Assembly (NCBI RefSeq): GCF_900112155.1
Contig: NZ_FOKQ01000026.1
Span: 1-59,048 of the forward strand
Source: Hominimerdicola alba
GTDB taxonomy: Bacteria > Bacillota > Clostridia > Oscillospirales > Ruminococcaceae
Direction: 5' to 3'
Length of the DNA stretch: 59,048 nt
Of the stretch, positions 1 to 8,538 are shown in pieces (positions within the stretch are counted from its first letter, which is position 1; every line of letters begins with the position of its first letter). The notes below the pieces were generated by a model. It made no database searches, had not been told where the DNA came from, and was given only the letters and a program-made list of their open reading frames with translations. The position numbers were made by a program, and so were the translations under genes.

Positions 1-229
1 TAGCCGGCATAACGGTTTCTTTTCCGCTCTTTTCCATGATCCCGGTGATCCATTCAAAAAAGCCTGCGAATCCTTCTGCGTCATTTGTGAACACATAGGC
101 CTTCTTTGAATACTCCATCCCTCTCCAGTCAAATGCTCTGGCATAGTGCTTTTCGCTGCCTACATCGATCCCGACAATTATTTTTTCTTCTCCTACTTGC
201 AAAATCTTTTCATTTTGTGTATAATACAT
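1..229 (-). mobile_element. IS110-family transposase, N-terminal part (runs off left edge)
   Basis: Minus-strand reading frame with ATG at 229, preceded by an AAAGGTG ribosome binding site, open to the window edge (76 codons). About 18 residues in it reads IIVGIDVGSEKHYARAFDW, the DEDD/RuvC-like start typical of IS110-family transposases, with the first acidic residue in GIDVG. Such enzymes catalyse excision and insertion of circular IS intermediates, and many members use a structured RNA from the element end to select targets. The catalytic C-terminal part lies outside the window, so intactness cannot be judged. Upstream (230-540) should hold one IS terminus. The family call is firm; the subgroup is not. 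Confidence 0.82.
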
Positions 230-540
230 ATAGAGGACACCTTTCTGTAGTTTGTATTACTAACTTTCGCATCGTCAGTATTTACATTCTACACTGAGGT
301 GTTCTTTTTTGCAACCCCTTGATTTGTTTGGTTACAGGAAGCTCCATTTATATTAATTATCATTAACTAAAGCAAGCAGCACATCTCTGTTATCAAGTAT
401 GATACTGCGTTTGAGAGAATAGATATCATCGTTTCTCTCAACACTTCACAAGTCATTTTTACAGACCTCTCATATGTCTTTCATATACAATGATATCCGC
501 GGAGAATATCATTTTTATCACAACCTTTCGGTGAGTCAGA
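230..540. other. Intergenic region holding a presumed IS110 end
   Basis: There is no convincing gene in these 311 bases. They separate the transposase start (229) from the radical SAM gene stop (541). A perfect 9-bp inverted repeat, TTGAGAGAA (411-419) and TTCTCTCAA (433-441), encloses a 13-nt loop. A second inverted repeat, AATGATAT and ATATCATT, lies near 489-515 with a T-run on the plus side. One IS terminus, possibly with a guide-RNA segment, must lie here if the element is intact, but its boundary cannot be fixed from one copy. Confidence 0.5.
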
Positions 541-1425
541 TCAGTCGAAAAAGCTCAGCTGACCGTCATCATATCTTGCTTTATATGCATAGATTATTGC
601 TTTCATATCGTAAAGAATGCCGTATTTTTCACACTCTTCGGTAAAAACTTTCCACAGCTTTTTTGCGTTTGGTGATACACATTCATATCTGTTACCGAAG
701 TACCTTATATACTTTTCTTTCAACCCGGGGAAACTTTCATCAAGTTTCTGATAGAAATACTCCCTGTTTCCTGCTCGCAGTGTCATGCCGAAAGCAGGAT
801 AAATGCACCGCACTCCACATTCATGCGCCCTGCTGACTATCGTCCTGATATTATCCTCAGTGTCTTCAATAAACGGAAGAACAGGCATCAGAGTGATACC
901 TGTGAACAATCCCGCATCTGACATTTTTGCCAGCGCATCAAACCTTTCGGAAGACACAGCAACTCTGGGTTCGACCAAGCGCGAAAGCTTATCATCTGCG
1001 GTGGTTATAGTCATTTTGCAAAGCACGGGTGAATGCTCGGATATCTGCTTGTACAGAGGTATATCCCTGGTTATCAGCGGTGATTTTGTTATCACCGTTA
1101 TCCCGAAATTGTAGGCATCTATAAGCATCAGCGACTTTTCGGTGAGCTTTTCAGCGCCTTCAAAAGGGTTATATGGGTCTGACATTGAACCGGTACCGAT
1201 AATACCCGTTCTGACCTTTCTGCGAAGTTCATCACGCAGTATCATAAGGGCATTTTCTTTGGCACGAACTTTGTCAAAATCCTCTATCTGATAACATTCA
1301 CTGCGGCTATCGCAGTATATGCACCCATGACAGCATCCGCGGTAAAGGTTCATATTGTAGTCGTTGCCGAACCACGAGTTATCCTTACATTTTTGCAGAA
1401 TAGTCTTTGCCTTTATGTACTCCAT
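541..1425 (-). CDS. Radical SAM protein, SplB/COG1533-like
   Basis: The product is a 294-residue protein with the radical SAM cluster motif GCCHGCIYC (C31, C35, C38), which binds a 4Fe-4S cluster and S-adenosylmethionine. The segment GTGSMSDPYNP follows at about residue 85, as in the spore photoproduct lyase-like COG1533 family. The substrate is unknown; many such proteins are not true DNA photoproduct lyases. ATG at 1425 is chosen, with a weak GGGTG upstream; GTG at 1434 would add three residues. The gene sits about 40 nt downstream of the terminator of a T-box leader (1465-1690) on the same strand, so its transcription appears to depend on an uncharged tRNA. That is unusual, because T-boxes normally precede aminoacyl-tRNA synthetase, amino-acid biosynthesis or transport genes. 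Confidence 0.85.
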   Translation of the reverse strand: MEYIKAKTILQKCKDNSWFGNDYNMNLYRGCCHGCIYCDSRSECYQIEDFDKVRAKENALMILRDELRRKVRTGIIGTGSMSDPYNPFEGAEKLTEKSLMLIDAYNFGITVITKSPLITRDIPLYKQISEHSPVLCKMTITTADDKLSRLVEPRVAVSSERFDALAKMSDAGLFTGITLMPVLPFIEDTEDNIRTIVSRAHECGVRCIYPAFGMTLRAGNREYFYQKLDESFPGLKEKYIRYFGNRYECVSPNAKKLWKVFTEECEKYGILYDMKAIIYAYKARYDDGQLSFFD

Positions 1426-1464
1426 AGTCAGCACCCATGATCGATATCGGTCGCGTTATAAAAC

Positions 1465-1690
1465 AAAAAATCCCTCGAAAGACACAAAGTCCTCCGAGGG
1501 CGTTATCAACGCGGTACCACCTCAGTTTATCGGCATATGCCGACCTCATTGTCCTTAACGCGGGAAACGTCCGACCCTACTAAAGATTTCAAGCCGAAAG
1601 CTCTGGAGAGTAACTTCATCATAGGGCGCTGTCTGCTCACACCGACCGCAGACTCTCTGAAACACGCTTACCTGACTACTTTGCTCCGTC
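1465..1690 (-). promoter_or_regulatory. T-box leader, probable valine (GUU) specifier
   Basis: Read on the minus strand, the region shows the T-box antiterminator signature GGTGGTACCGCG (1510-1521), followed by a terminator: CCCTCGG, loop, CGAGGG and a T-run ending at 1465. Upstream lies a compact Stem I. GGAG (near 1684-1687) can pair with CTCC (near 1605). AGTA and GAA on opposite strands look like the loop E motif, and the triplet after GAA is GTT, suggesting a valine specifier. The bulge UGGU would pair with an ACCA tRNA end. The T-box call is firm; the specifier is a manual fold. The next gene is a radical SAM protein, not valS. Confidence 0.88.
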
Positions 1691-1717
1691 ATAGCAATTA
1701 TCTGTGTTATTTAATTA

Positions 1718-1746
1718 ATTTTACTACATTTCCGCTGCTTTGTCAA
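1718..1746 (-). promoter_or_regulatory. SigA-type promoter of the T-box transcript
   Basis: On the minus strand TTGACA (1741-1746) and TAAAAT (1718-1723) are separated by exactly 17 nt. Transcription would start near 1711, about 20 nt before Stem I of the T-box. Confidence 0.8.
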
Positions 1747-1858
1747 GACAAAAAATGAAATTTAACATTTATTATTTATCTTATGAGTCTATACCACAAT
1801 ATGTAAAACACTCTGCCGCATTGAATATCAATATACTGTAAATAAAGCAGGTTCTGAC

Positions 1859-1887
1859 TTGCATATTATTACGAACTGTGATATAAT
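1859..1887 (+). promoter_or_regulatory. Promoter of the MATE exporter gene
   Basis: TTGCAT (1859-1864), a 17-nt spacer and TATAAT (1882-1887) lie 28 nt before the chosen ATG. The presence of a promoter here also argues against translation starting at 1859. Confidence 0.75.
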
Positions 1888-1915
1888 ATCCCACATGATA
1901 AAAAAGGAGATAACC

Positions 1916-3313
1916 ATGAAAACATCATTCAAAGAAAAATATATTGGCGACAAGGCGTTTTACAAGCGTGTGCTTGTTACAGTGATACCAATGATACTTC
2001 AGAATCTGGTCACCAACATTGTCAGCATGATAGATAATATCATGGTGGGACAGATCGGCACTGAACAGATGAGCGGAGTATCCATCGTCAATCAGTTCAT
2101 ATTTGTATTCAATATAACCGTGTTCGGCGCGGTTGCGGGTCCCGGAATATTCGGGGCACAGTTTTTCGGTAAGGGCGACAATGACGGTTTGCGGCACACA
2201 ATGCGGTTCAAGCTGTTCATATGCACCGTCACAATAGCTGTTGGCGCCTTGGTACTGCATTTCTTCGACGAACCGCTGATAAAGCTGTTCATCAGTGACG
2301 AGGACAGCCCCGAAATGATAGCACTTACCATAAAAAGCGCCAAGGAATACATGGGCATTATGATAATCGGGCTGATACCCTTTGGACTTGGGCAGGCTTA
2401 TTCAAGCACACTTCGTGAATGCAGCATCACAACTATCCCTATGATAAGTTCAATGACTGCGGTAGGAGTCAATGTGGTGCTTGACTACGGACTAATCTTC
2501 GGAAAACTTGGTATGCCTGAAATGGGAGTAAAAGGTGCGGCTGTTGCCACCGTTATCGCTAAAGCGATAGAAGCAGGGGTGGTGATAGTATGGACACATA
2601 CAAATCCAAAACGAAATCCATACGCTGTGGGACTATTCAAAAGTATGCGAATACCTACGAATCTTGTTCGTGCCATTACGATAAAAGGCTCTCCTCTGCT
2701 GATAAACGAATTTCTCTGGGCAGCGGGAATGTCAGTGCTTGCACAGTGCTATTCAGAGAGAGGTCTTGACGTTGTTGCCGCAAAAAATATCAGCAGTACA
2801 ATAACCAACCTTTTCAGCGTAGTATTCATACAGCTCGGTTCATGCATAGGTATAATCGTCGGCGCAGAACTTGGCGCCAACAAGCTGGAACAGGCAAAAA
2901 GCACAGATGATAAACTGAGGTTTTTCAGTGTTGCATCAACATTGATACTTGCCATAGCGATCGTACCTCTGGCACCGCTTTTCCCCGAAGTCTACAAAAC
3001 GAGCGAAGCAGTCAAAGACCTTTCAAGCTATATGATAATAATTCAGGCTATCGCAATGCCCTTGTGGTCATACACCCATGCCTGCTATTTCACATTGCGA
3101 TGCGGCGGCAAAACAGGTCTTACTTTCCTGTTCGATTTCGTGTTCACATGGGTGATAGTGATACCCTGTGCCTTTATCATCGGACACTTCACAAAAATGG
3201 ATATCCATCCCATGTTTGCACTGATAACTTTCTCTGAGATCATTAAGGTGGTCATAGGTTTCTTCATGGTTCGTTCAGGGATATGGATAAGCAATTTAGT
3301 AAATGACAAATAA
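1916..3313 (+). CDS. MATE-family multidrug/Na+ antiporter
   Basis: The product is a 465-residue, very hydrophobic protein with about 12 membrane segments, the usual MATE size. Near the N-terminus it reads IPMILQNLVTNIVSMIDNIM, a typical MATE helix 1 with the family pattern MIDNIMVGQIG. It is predicted to sit in the cytoplasmic membrane and export cationic drugs or metabolites in exchange for Na+ or H+; the substrate cannot be told from sequence. ATG at 1916 is preceded by AAAAAGGAGAT at good spacing. It is a single-gene unit between its own promoter and a shared hairpin at 3311-3343, facing the convergent mrp gene. Confidence 0.92.
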   Translation: MKTSFKEKYIGDKAFYKRVLVTVIPMILQNLVTNIVSMIDNIMVGQIGTEQMSGVSIVNQFIFVFNITVFGAVAGPGIFGAQFFGKGDNDGLRHTMRFKLFICTVTIAVGALVLHFFDEPLIKLFISDEDSPEMIALTIKSAKEYMGIMIIGLIPFGLGQAYSSTLRECSITTIPMISSMTAVGVNVVLDYGLIFGKLGMPEMGVKGAAVATVIAKAIEAGVVIVWTHTNPKRNPYAVGLFKSMRIPTNLVRAITIKGSPLLINEFLWAAGMSVLAQCYSERGLDVVAAKNISSTITNLFSVVFIQLGSCIGIIVGAELGANKLEQAKSTDDKLRFFSVASTLILAIAIVPLAPLFPEVYKTSEAVKDLSSYMIIIQAIAMPLWSYTHACYFTLRCGGKTGLTFLFDFVFTWVIVIPCAFIIGHFTKMDIHPMFALITFSEIIKVVIGFFMVRSGIWISNLVNDK

Positions 3314-3343
3314 AAAATGCTCTTCCGCAAGGGAGAGCATTTT
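3311..3343. terminator. Bidirectional terminator between MATE gene and mrp
   Basis: ATGCTCTTCC (3317-3326) pairs with GGGAGAGCAT (3331-3340) around GCAA. Six A's before it give a U-run for minus-strand transcripts from mrp; the plus-strand tail TTTATTAT is weaker. Confidence 0.8.
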
Positions 3344-3354
3344 ATTATGCTTTA

Positions 3355-4173
3355 TCAGAATTTTAAATCCTTGAAAGCCGCAATAGTATCATTCTCGATT
3401 ATCTCGATCTTACCGCTGTCGCAGAGAGTAGCTGTAAGCGGATCGATAGGCAGTTTGGCAAGAACTTTCAGGTCGTATTCCTTAGCAATCTCATCAACAT
3501 GGCTGTCGCCAAACACTTTGATCTCCTTGCCGCAGTCGGGACATTTAAGATAGCTCATATTTTCGATAAGACCGAGTATGGGAACATTCATCATCTTAGC
3601 CATCTTAACTGACTTCTCAACTACCAGAGATACCAGTGACTGAGGGGAGCTTACGATAACTATGCCGTCAACAGGAAGTGACTGGAAAACAGTCAGGGGA
3701 ACGTCGCCTGTTCCGGGAGGCATATCAACAAACATATAGTCAACATCGCCCCATGCTACATCTGTCCAGAACTGTGTAACAGCGCCTGCAATAACAGGAC
3801 CGCGCCATATAACAGGATCAGATGTGTTCTCCATAAGCAGATTTATGGACATTACCTTAGTGCCGAATTCGCTCTCACAGGGAAAAAGTGCGTCTTCTGT
3901 GGTGACGGGTCTTTCATTTATACCAAAGATCTTAGGGATAGATGGACCTGTGATATCGGCATCAAGCACAGCTGTCTTGAAGCCCTTTCTTGCAAAATCA
4001 ACTGCAAGCAGAGAAGTTACCAGTGACTTGCCGACTCCGCCCTTACCGCTGACAACAGCAATTACCTTTTTAACATTTGACATATAATGAGGGGCAGCTT
4101 TCTCGATGCCCTGAGATCTCGATGAACAGTCAGCTGAACAGCTGCTGCAATCGTGTGTACATTCTTCGCTCAT
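3355..4173 (-). CDS. mrp: Mrp/NBP35-family ATP-binding Fe-S cluster carrier
   Basis: The product is a 272-residue deviant-Walker P-loop ATPase with SGKGGVGKS at residues 42-50, the signature Lys-rich loop of the Mrp/ApbC/NBP35 family. The short Cys-rich N-terminus (C5, C9, C12, C16) may bind metal, and a CPDC pair at about residue 210 matches the bridging CxxC that holds a labile 4Fe-4S cluster between subunits. It probably transfers Fe-S clusters to apoproteins in the cytoplasm. It has its own promoter at 4208-4236, a GAAAGGAAAG ribosome binding site, and terminates at 3311-3343. A role in a specific pathway cannot be deduced from its neighbours. Confidence 0.92.
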   Translation of the reverse strand: MSEECTHDCSSCSADCSSRSQGIEKAAPHYMSNVKKVIAVVSGKGGVGKSLVTSLLAVDFARKGFKTAVLDADITGPSIPKIFGINERPVTTEDALFPCESEFGTKVMSINLLMENTSDPVIWRGPVIAGAVTQFWTDVAWGDVDYMFVDMPPGTGDVPLTVFQSLPVDGIVIVSSPQSLVSLVVEKSVKMAKMMNVPILGLIENMSYLKCPDCGKEIKVFGDSHVDEIAKEYDLKVLAKLPIDPLTATLCDSGKIEIIENDTIAAFKDLKF

Positions 4174-4207
4174 TTTTATACTTTCCTTTCTGTATAAATA
4201 TACATTT

Positions 4208-4236
4208 ATTATAACACAGTTCTATGAAAAAGTAAA
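4208..4236 (-). promoter_or_regulatory. Promoter of mrp
   Basis: On the minus strand TTTACT (4231-4236), a 17-nt spacer and TATAAT (4208-4213). The sequence GTGTTATAAT carries an extended -10 TG. Confidence 0.72.
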
Positions 4237-4342
4237 GACATGAGTAAACAAATTCTCTTATATGCTCTATTTATAAACTACAGCACCTTTTATAAGAGTT
4301 ATTTATACCAAATAAGTATAAGAATCACGCACAAATAGCCCT

Positions 4343-4363
4343 GATATAGTTTTTGACTATATC
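4343..4363. repeat. Perfect 8-bp inverted repeat upstream of metE
   Basis: GATATAGT (4343-4350), loop TTTTG, ACTATATC (4356-4363). It lies 21 bp upstream of the proposed metE -35. It lacks a T-run, so an operator or structural role is as likely as termination. No S-box/SAM riboswitch was recognised in 4214-4446. Confidence 0.45.
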
Positions 4364-4383
4364 GCGACATAAAAAATCTGTAC

Positions 4384-4412
4384 TTCCCTATTTCAGAAAA
4401 GTGTGTTATAAT
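4384..4412 (+). promoter_or_regulatory. Promoter of metE
   Basis: TATAAT at 4407-4412 within GTGTGTTATAAT (extended -10) and a weak TTCCCT -35 at 4384-4389, 17-nt spacing. The predicted leader is only about 30 nt. Confidence 0.6.
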
Positions 4413-4446
4413 ATAAATACAATAAAACATATCGGAGGAATAGGAA

Positions 4447-6720
4447 ATGAATACATCAATTATTGGTTATCCCCGCATAGGAAATCTTCGTGAGCTGAAA
4501 TTCGCAAGTGAGAAGTATTTCAGAAATGAGATCTCAGCTGACGAACTGGAAAAGACAGCAAAGTCTATCCGTCTTTATAATCTGGATATACAGAAGAAAA
4601 GCGGTCTGGACTTTATCCCCTCAAATGACTTCTCATTCTATGATGGTATGCTGGATACAGCTTTTCTGCTGAACGCAGTACCCGAGAGATACACCAGTCT
4701 TGGTCTTTCCACACTGGATACATTCTTTGCTGCTGCAAGAGGATATCAGGGCGAAAAGGGTGACGTTAAGGCACTGGCTATGAAGAAGTGGTACAACACC
4801 AACTATCACTACATGGTTCCCGAGGTAAGCGATTCTACAGAGATCAAGCTTGCTGGCACAAAGCCTTTTGATCTTTTCAAGGAAGCACTTGACAACGGTG
4901 TTAAGACAAAGCCCGTTGTTATAGGCGCATATACATTCCTGAAGCTGGCAAGATACACAGGCACAAAGACAGCATCTGACTTTGCAGAAGCAGCTGCCGC
5001 AGCTTACGTTGAACTGCTGAAGAAATTTGCTGAACTTGGTGCTGAGTGGGTTCAGATAGACGAACCTTCTCTGGTTAAGGACATGACCGCAGAGGACACA
5101 GCACTGTTCGTATCCCTGTACAAGAAGATACTTGCAGGCAAGAGCTGTGTCAAGGTTCTTTTACAGACATACTTCGGCGATGTACGCGACTGCTACAACG
5201 AACTCACTTCACTTGATTTCGACGGTATCGGTCTTGACTTTGTTGAGGGCAAGCGCACTCTTGAACTCATCAAAGCTAACGGTTTCCCCAAGAGCAAGAT
5301 CCTGTTTGCAGGCGTTGTAAACGGTAAGAACATCTGGAGAAACAACTATGAGAAGACCGTTAACACCGTTAACGAGCTGAAAAAGTATGCTGAGAACATC
5401 GTGCTGAGCACTTCCTGCTCTCTGCTGCACGTTCCCTGCACACTTGCTAACGAGACAAAGCTCGATGAAAGCTACCTGAAGCACTTTGCTTATGCAGAGG
5501 AAAAGCTTGGCGAGCTGGCTGAGCTTAAAACTATCCTCAGTGCCGATAAGCCTGCCGAGACAGCTGAATATAAAAACAACAAGGCACTCCACAGTGAGCA
5601 GAGATCAGGCGGTAATGCTGATGTAAGAGCAAAGGTAGCTGCACTGACAGAGAAGGATTTTGTAAGACTTCCCGAATTTGCAGAGCGTGAGAAGATCCAG
5701 AAGGCTCGTTTTGAACTGCCTCTCTTCCCCACCACGACCATCGGTTCATTCCCTCAGACTGCTGATGTCAAGTCTAAGCGTTCCGCTTTCCGCAAGGGCG
5801 AGCTTGGTGCTGATGAGTACGAGAAGTTTGTTGAAAAGAAGATAGCTGAGTGCGTTGCACTGCAGGAAGAGATCGGTCTTGACGTACTGGTTCACGGCGA
5901 GTTCGAGCGTAATGACATGGTTGAGTATTTCGGCGAGTGCCTTGACGGTTACATCTTCACTGAGAAGGCTTGGGTACAGTCCTACGGCACACGCTGCGTT
6001 AAGCCTCCCGTTGTTTGGGGCGATATCTCCAGAGCTAAGCCCATGACCGTTAGATGGTCCAAGTATGCTCAGAGCCTGACAAAGAAGCCAATGAAGGGTA
6101 TGCTGACAGGTCCTGTAACTATCCTTAACTGGTCATTCCCCCGTGAGGATATCACACTGAAAGAGTGCGCATTCCAGATCGCACTTGCTATCCGTGAGGA
6201 AGTTCTTGATCTTGAAGCAAACGGCATAAGCATAATCCAGGTAGACGAAGCTGCACTTCGTGAGAAGCTGCCTCTGAGAAAGTCCGACTGGAGAGAAGAC
6301 TATCTTGACTGGGCAATCCCCGCATTCAGATATGTTCACAGCGGTGTTAAGCCTGAGACTCAGGTACATACTCATATGTGCTACAGCGAATTTGCCGACA
6401 TCATCAAGGATATAGATGATATGGATGCTGATGTTATCACATTCGAGGCTTCACGTTCCGACCTGACTATACTTGATGTCCTGAAAGAGAACAATTTCCG
6501 CACAGAAGTTGGTCCCGGCGTATACGATATCCATTCGCCCAGAGTACCTTCCAAGGAAGAGATCAAGTCAGCTATCGCTAAGATGACTGATCGTATTCCT
6601 CTTTCCAAGCTGTGGGTAAATCCCGACTGCGGTCTCAAAACAAGAGGCAATGAGGAAACCATCCCCAGCCTGAAAAATCTTGTTGAGGCTGCTAAGGAAG
6701 CAAGAGCTGAAAAAGCGTGA
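4447..6720 (+). CDS. metE: Cobalamin-independent methionine synthase MetE
   Basis: The product has 757 residues, the normal length for MetE (5-methyltetrahydropteroyltriglutamate-homocysteine methyltransferase), which makes methionine in the last biosynthetic step. The N-terminus [16 protein letters not shown] is the classic folate-domain start. The C-terminal barrel begins near residue 430 with [10 protein letters not shown]. The zinc ligands are visible as [10 protein letters not shown] (His and Cys, about residue 640) and NPDCGLKTR (Cys, about 725). ATG follows CGGAGGAATAGGAA. It is a monocistronic unit ending at a strong terminator (6757-6800). Codon use is highly biased, suggesting strong expression. 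Confidence 0.97.
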   Translation: MNTSIIGYPRIGNLRELKFASEKYFRNEISADELEKTAKSIRLYNLDIQKKSGLDFIPSNDFSFYDGMLDTAFLLNAVPERYTSLGLSTLDTFFAAARGYQGEKGDVKALAMKKWYNTNYHYMVPEVSDSTEIKLAGTKPFDLFKEALDNGVKTKPVVIGAYTFLKLARYTGTKTASDFAEAAAAAYVELLKKFAELGAEWVQIDEPSLVKDMTAEDTALFVSLYKKILAGKSCVKVLLQTYFGDVRDCYNELTSLDFDGIGLDFVEGKRTLELIKANGFPKSKILFAGVVNGKNIWRNNYEKTVNTVNELKKYAENIVLSTSCSLLHVPCTLANETKLDESYLKHFAYAEEKLGELAELKTILSADKPAETAEYKNNKALHSEQRSGGNADVRAKVAALTEKDFVRLPEFAEREKIQKARFELPLFPTTTIGSFPQTADVKSKRSAFRKGELGADEYEKFVEKKIAECVALQEEIGLDVLVHGEFERNDMVEYFGECLDGYIFTEKAWVQSYGTRCVKPPVVWGDISRAKPMTVRWSKYAQSLTKKPMKGMLTGPVTILNWSFPREDITLKECAFQIALAIREEVLDLEANGISIIQVDEAALREKLPLRKSDWREDYLDWAIPAFRYVHSGVKPETQVHTHMCYSEFADIIKDIDDMDADVITFEASRSDLTILDVLKENNFRTEVGPGVYDIHSPRVPSKEEIKSAIAKMTDRIPLSKLWVNPDCGLKTRGNEETIPSLKNLVEAAKEARAEKA

Positions 6721-6756
6721 TAAACGGACAGTAACATTTTATCTTCCGATATAATT

Positions 6757-6800
6757 AAAAGAACCGCACCGAATTTCGCTTTCGGTGTGGTTCTTTTTTT
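6757..6800 (+). terminator. Rho-independent terminator of metE
   Basis: GAACCGCACCGAA (6761-6773) pairs with TTCGGTGTGGTTC (6781-6793), followed by a T-run to 6800. Confidence 0.9.
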
Positions 6801-6850
6801 GATCAAAAAATGACAGAACACGTTTTTTCGAGAATTAATAGCCTAAAACC

Positions 6851-6879
6851 TTTACTTTTGAAAAGATACGTGTTATAAT
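6851..6879 (+). promoter_or_regulatory. Promoter of the sigma/VWA operon
   Basis: TTTACT (6851-6856), 17-nt spacer, TATAAT (6874-6879) preceded by GTGT (extended -10). It resembles a housekeeping promoter. It leaves a 5' leader of about 115 nt before the sigma gene, in which no clear fold was found. Confidence 0.65.
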
Positions 6880-7000
6880 TATTATCGAATTATGTCTATA
6901 TTCATTTTCGTGATAACGTACAAATTTCAAATATAAAGTTTGTGCAGAATCACACCAAAAATATTCGTAAGACCAAACGTATATATTATGTCGAAGGGTG

Positions 7001-7564
7001 ATGATAGATTTGACCGACAAGGAGTTCGACCTGTGTATCCAAAGGATACTCGGTAAAGACAAGAGCGGTCTTAAAGATATCTACTCATGCTACGGCAAGC
7101 TTATTTATCAACAGATGCTTGCTGTGGTAAAAAGTCCTCAGGACGCTGAGGACCTGACGAGCGATATGTTTTTAAGACTGTGGGAGACAGCGGCGCAGTA
7201 CCGTTCCGGAACGGGACACAAGCGCTACATAACGGTGATGGCAAGAAATATGGCTATCGACTTCTTGAGAAAGAGAAAACGCGAGGAATACACGATAGAC
7301 GATGACGGCATATACACCGAGGAACAGGCAGACCCCGAAGATCCTACTGATGTTCAGGTTGAAAGCGGAATGGCATTCAAACAAGCGCTGGAAACCCTGA
7401 ACGAAGCAGAAAGAGAGATCATCAACCTCCGAGCAGGTCTTGATATGACCTTTAAGGAGATAAGCGAAACGCTGGGCGTTCCTCTTGGCACTGTTGCATG
7501 GAGATACAAACAAGCTTTGAACAAGCTGAAAAAAACAGTAAAGGAGGGCAGTATTTATGGCTAA
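7001..7564 (+). CDS. ECF-type RNA polymerase sigma factor
   Basis: The product has about 187 residues. The sigma region 2 signature is seen as DAEDLTSDMFLRLW followed by a basic segment, ARNMAIDFLRKRKREE. Region 4 near the C-terminus has LNEAEREIINLRAG and a helix-turn-helix, FKEISETLGVPLGTVAWRY. It should redirect RNA polymerase to a small regulon. Start is ATG at 7001, or GTG at 6998; the GAAGGG upstream is very close. The next gene begins 8 nt before the stop, so the two are translationally coupled, as is usual for ECF sigma/anti-sigma pairs. The inducing signal is unknown. Confidence 0.9.
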   Translation: MIDLTDKEFDLCIQRILGKDKSGLKDIYSCYGKLIYQQMLAVVKSPQDAEDLTSDMFLRLWETAAQYRSGTGHKRYITVMARNMAIDFLRKRKREEYTIDDDGIYTEEQADPEDPTDVQVESGMAFKQALETLNEAEREIINLRAGLDMTFKEISETLGVPLGTVAWRYKQALNKLKKTVKEGSIYG

Positions 7565-8525
7565 CTTAAAAGAAGAATACACACAGCATATCCAGGATAC
7601 TGCACCCGATATGGATAAGCTGTGGAACAGAATATCCGAGGAGATAGACAAAAAAGAAACAGAGACAAAAAGCGAGACAACTTACACAGAGAACAGAGAA
7701 CAGATAAAGCGTTCGGGCGGATACATGAAGATAGCAGCAGTTGCAGCGGCGTTCATAGTTGTATTTGCTGGAGTAAATATAATGAACGAATCCAAAAAGT
7801 CAAAAGCTGCTATGGATAAGATACCGCTCTCAAGACCCGACAGAACAGAGGAGACAGCGTCGGAGAATAAAAATGATGAAAAAGCAACTACAACCGGAAC
7901 AGAGAACAAAACAGGTATTAAAGCGGAAGATGATCAGACTGACGGAGTATTTCCTATTGACGGACACGCAAGTATGAACGATGAAGCATCTGAAGCTGTA
8001 AAAACTACAGTAAAATACGACCAGCTTCATTTGAATGCAACGGGAACGGTAGCATACGTGGCAGACTACATTCCAAGCGGCGATGAGTACTTCGTTGAAG
8101 ACAAGGTATTCAAGTCAACAGACTGCTTTGCAGACGTTACTGTCGCTGAAGCCGATCTTTCATCAGAAGGTGCAACATACGTTTTGCAGGTAAATTCGAT
8201 GTACGACAAAGACGGCGAGCTTATCGTTTCCGAGATCGTACTGAACAGCAGCACACCGTACATCCTGCAGGAGAACAGGGAGTACCTGCTGCCGCTCAAA
8301 CGCACAGGCGAAGACAATTACAGCATAGTATTTGAGAATGCTCCGCAGATAGAGATAACAATAGACGGCGGTGCAGTATTCCAGAACGGCTGGACAGCTC
8401 TCAGCGGCGGCGCGGAAGATCTTGAAAAGGACAGCCTTAATGTGAACGATTTTTACTTCGACAGAATGAAGTACACGCCAAGTCTTGACCTACAAAGCTT
8501 TTTGAACCAGTGGAACAATGCATAA
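7557..8525 (+). CDS. Membrane-anchored anti-sigma-like protein
   Basis: The product has 322 residues with a short cytoplasmic helix-forming N-terminus (IQDTAPDMDKLWNRISEEID), one membrane segment at about 57-75 and a long extracytoplasmic part. The latter starts with a Thr/Glu/Lys-rich linker, followed from about residue 140 by a folded region of unknown type. No ZAS zinc motif is present, so it belongs to another anti-sigma class. The role as partner of the preceding sigma factor is inferred from topology and overlapping genes, not homology. GGAGG precedes ATG at 7557. The outer domain may sense an envelope signal. Confidence 0.7.
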   Translation: MANLKEEYTQHIQDTAPDMDKLWNRISEEIDKKETETKSETTYTENREQIKRSGGYMKIAAVAAAFIVVFAGVNIMNESKKSKAAMDKIPLSRPDRTEETASENKNDEKATTTGTENKTGIKAEDDQTDGVFPIDGHASMNDEASEAVKTTVKYDQLHLNATGTVAYVADYIPSGDEYFVEDKVFKSTDCFADVTVAEADLSSEGATYVLQVNSMYDKDGELIVSEIVLNSSTPYILQENREYLLPLKRTGEDNYSIVFENAPQIEITIDGGAVFQNGWTALSGGAEDLEKDSLNVNDFYFDRMKYTPSLDLQSFLNQWNNA

Positions 8526-8538
8526 GGAGGCAGTTAAA

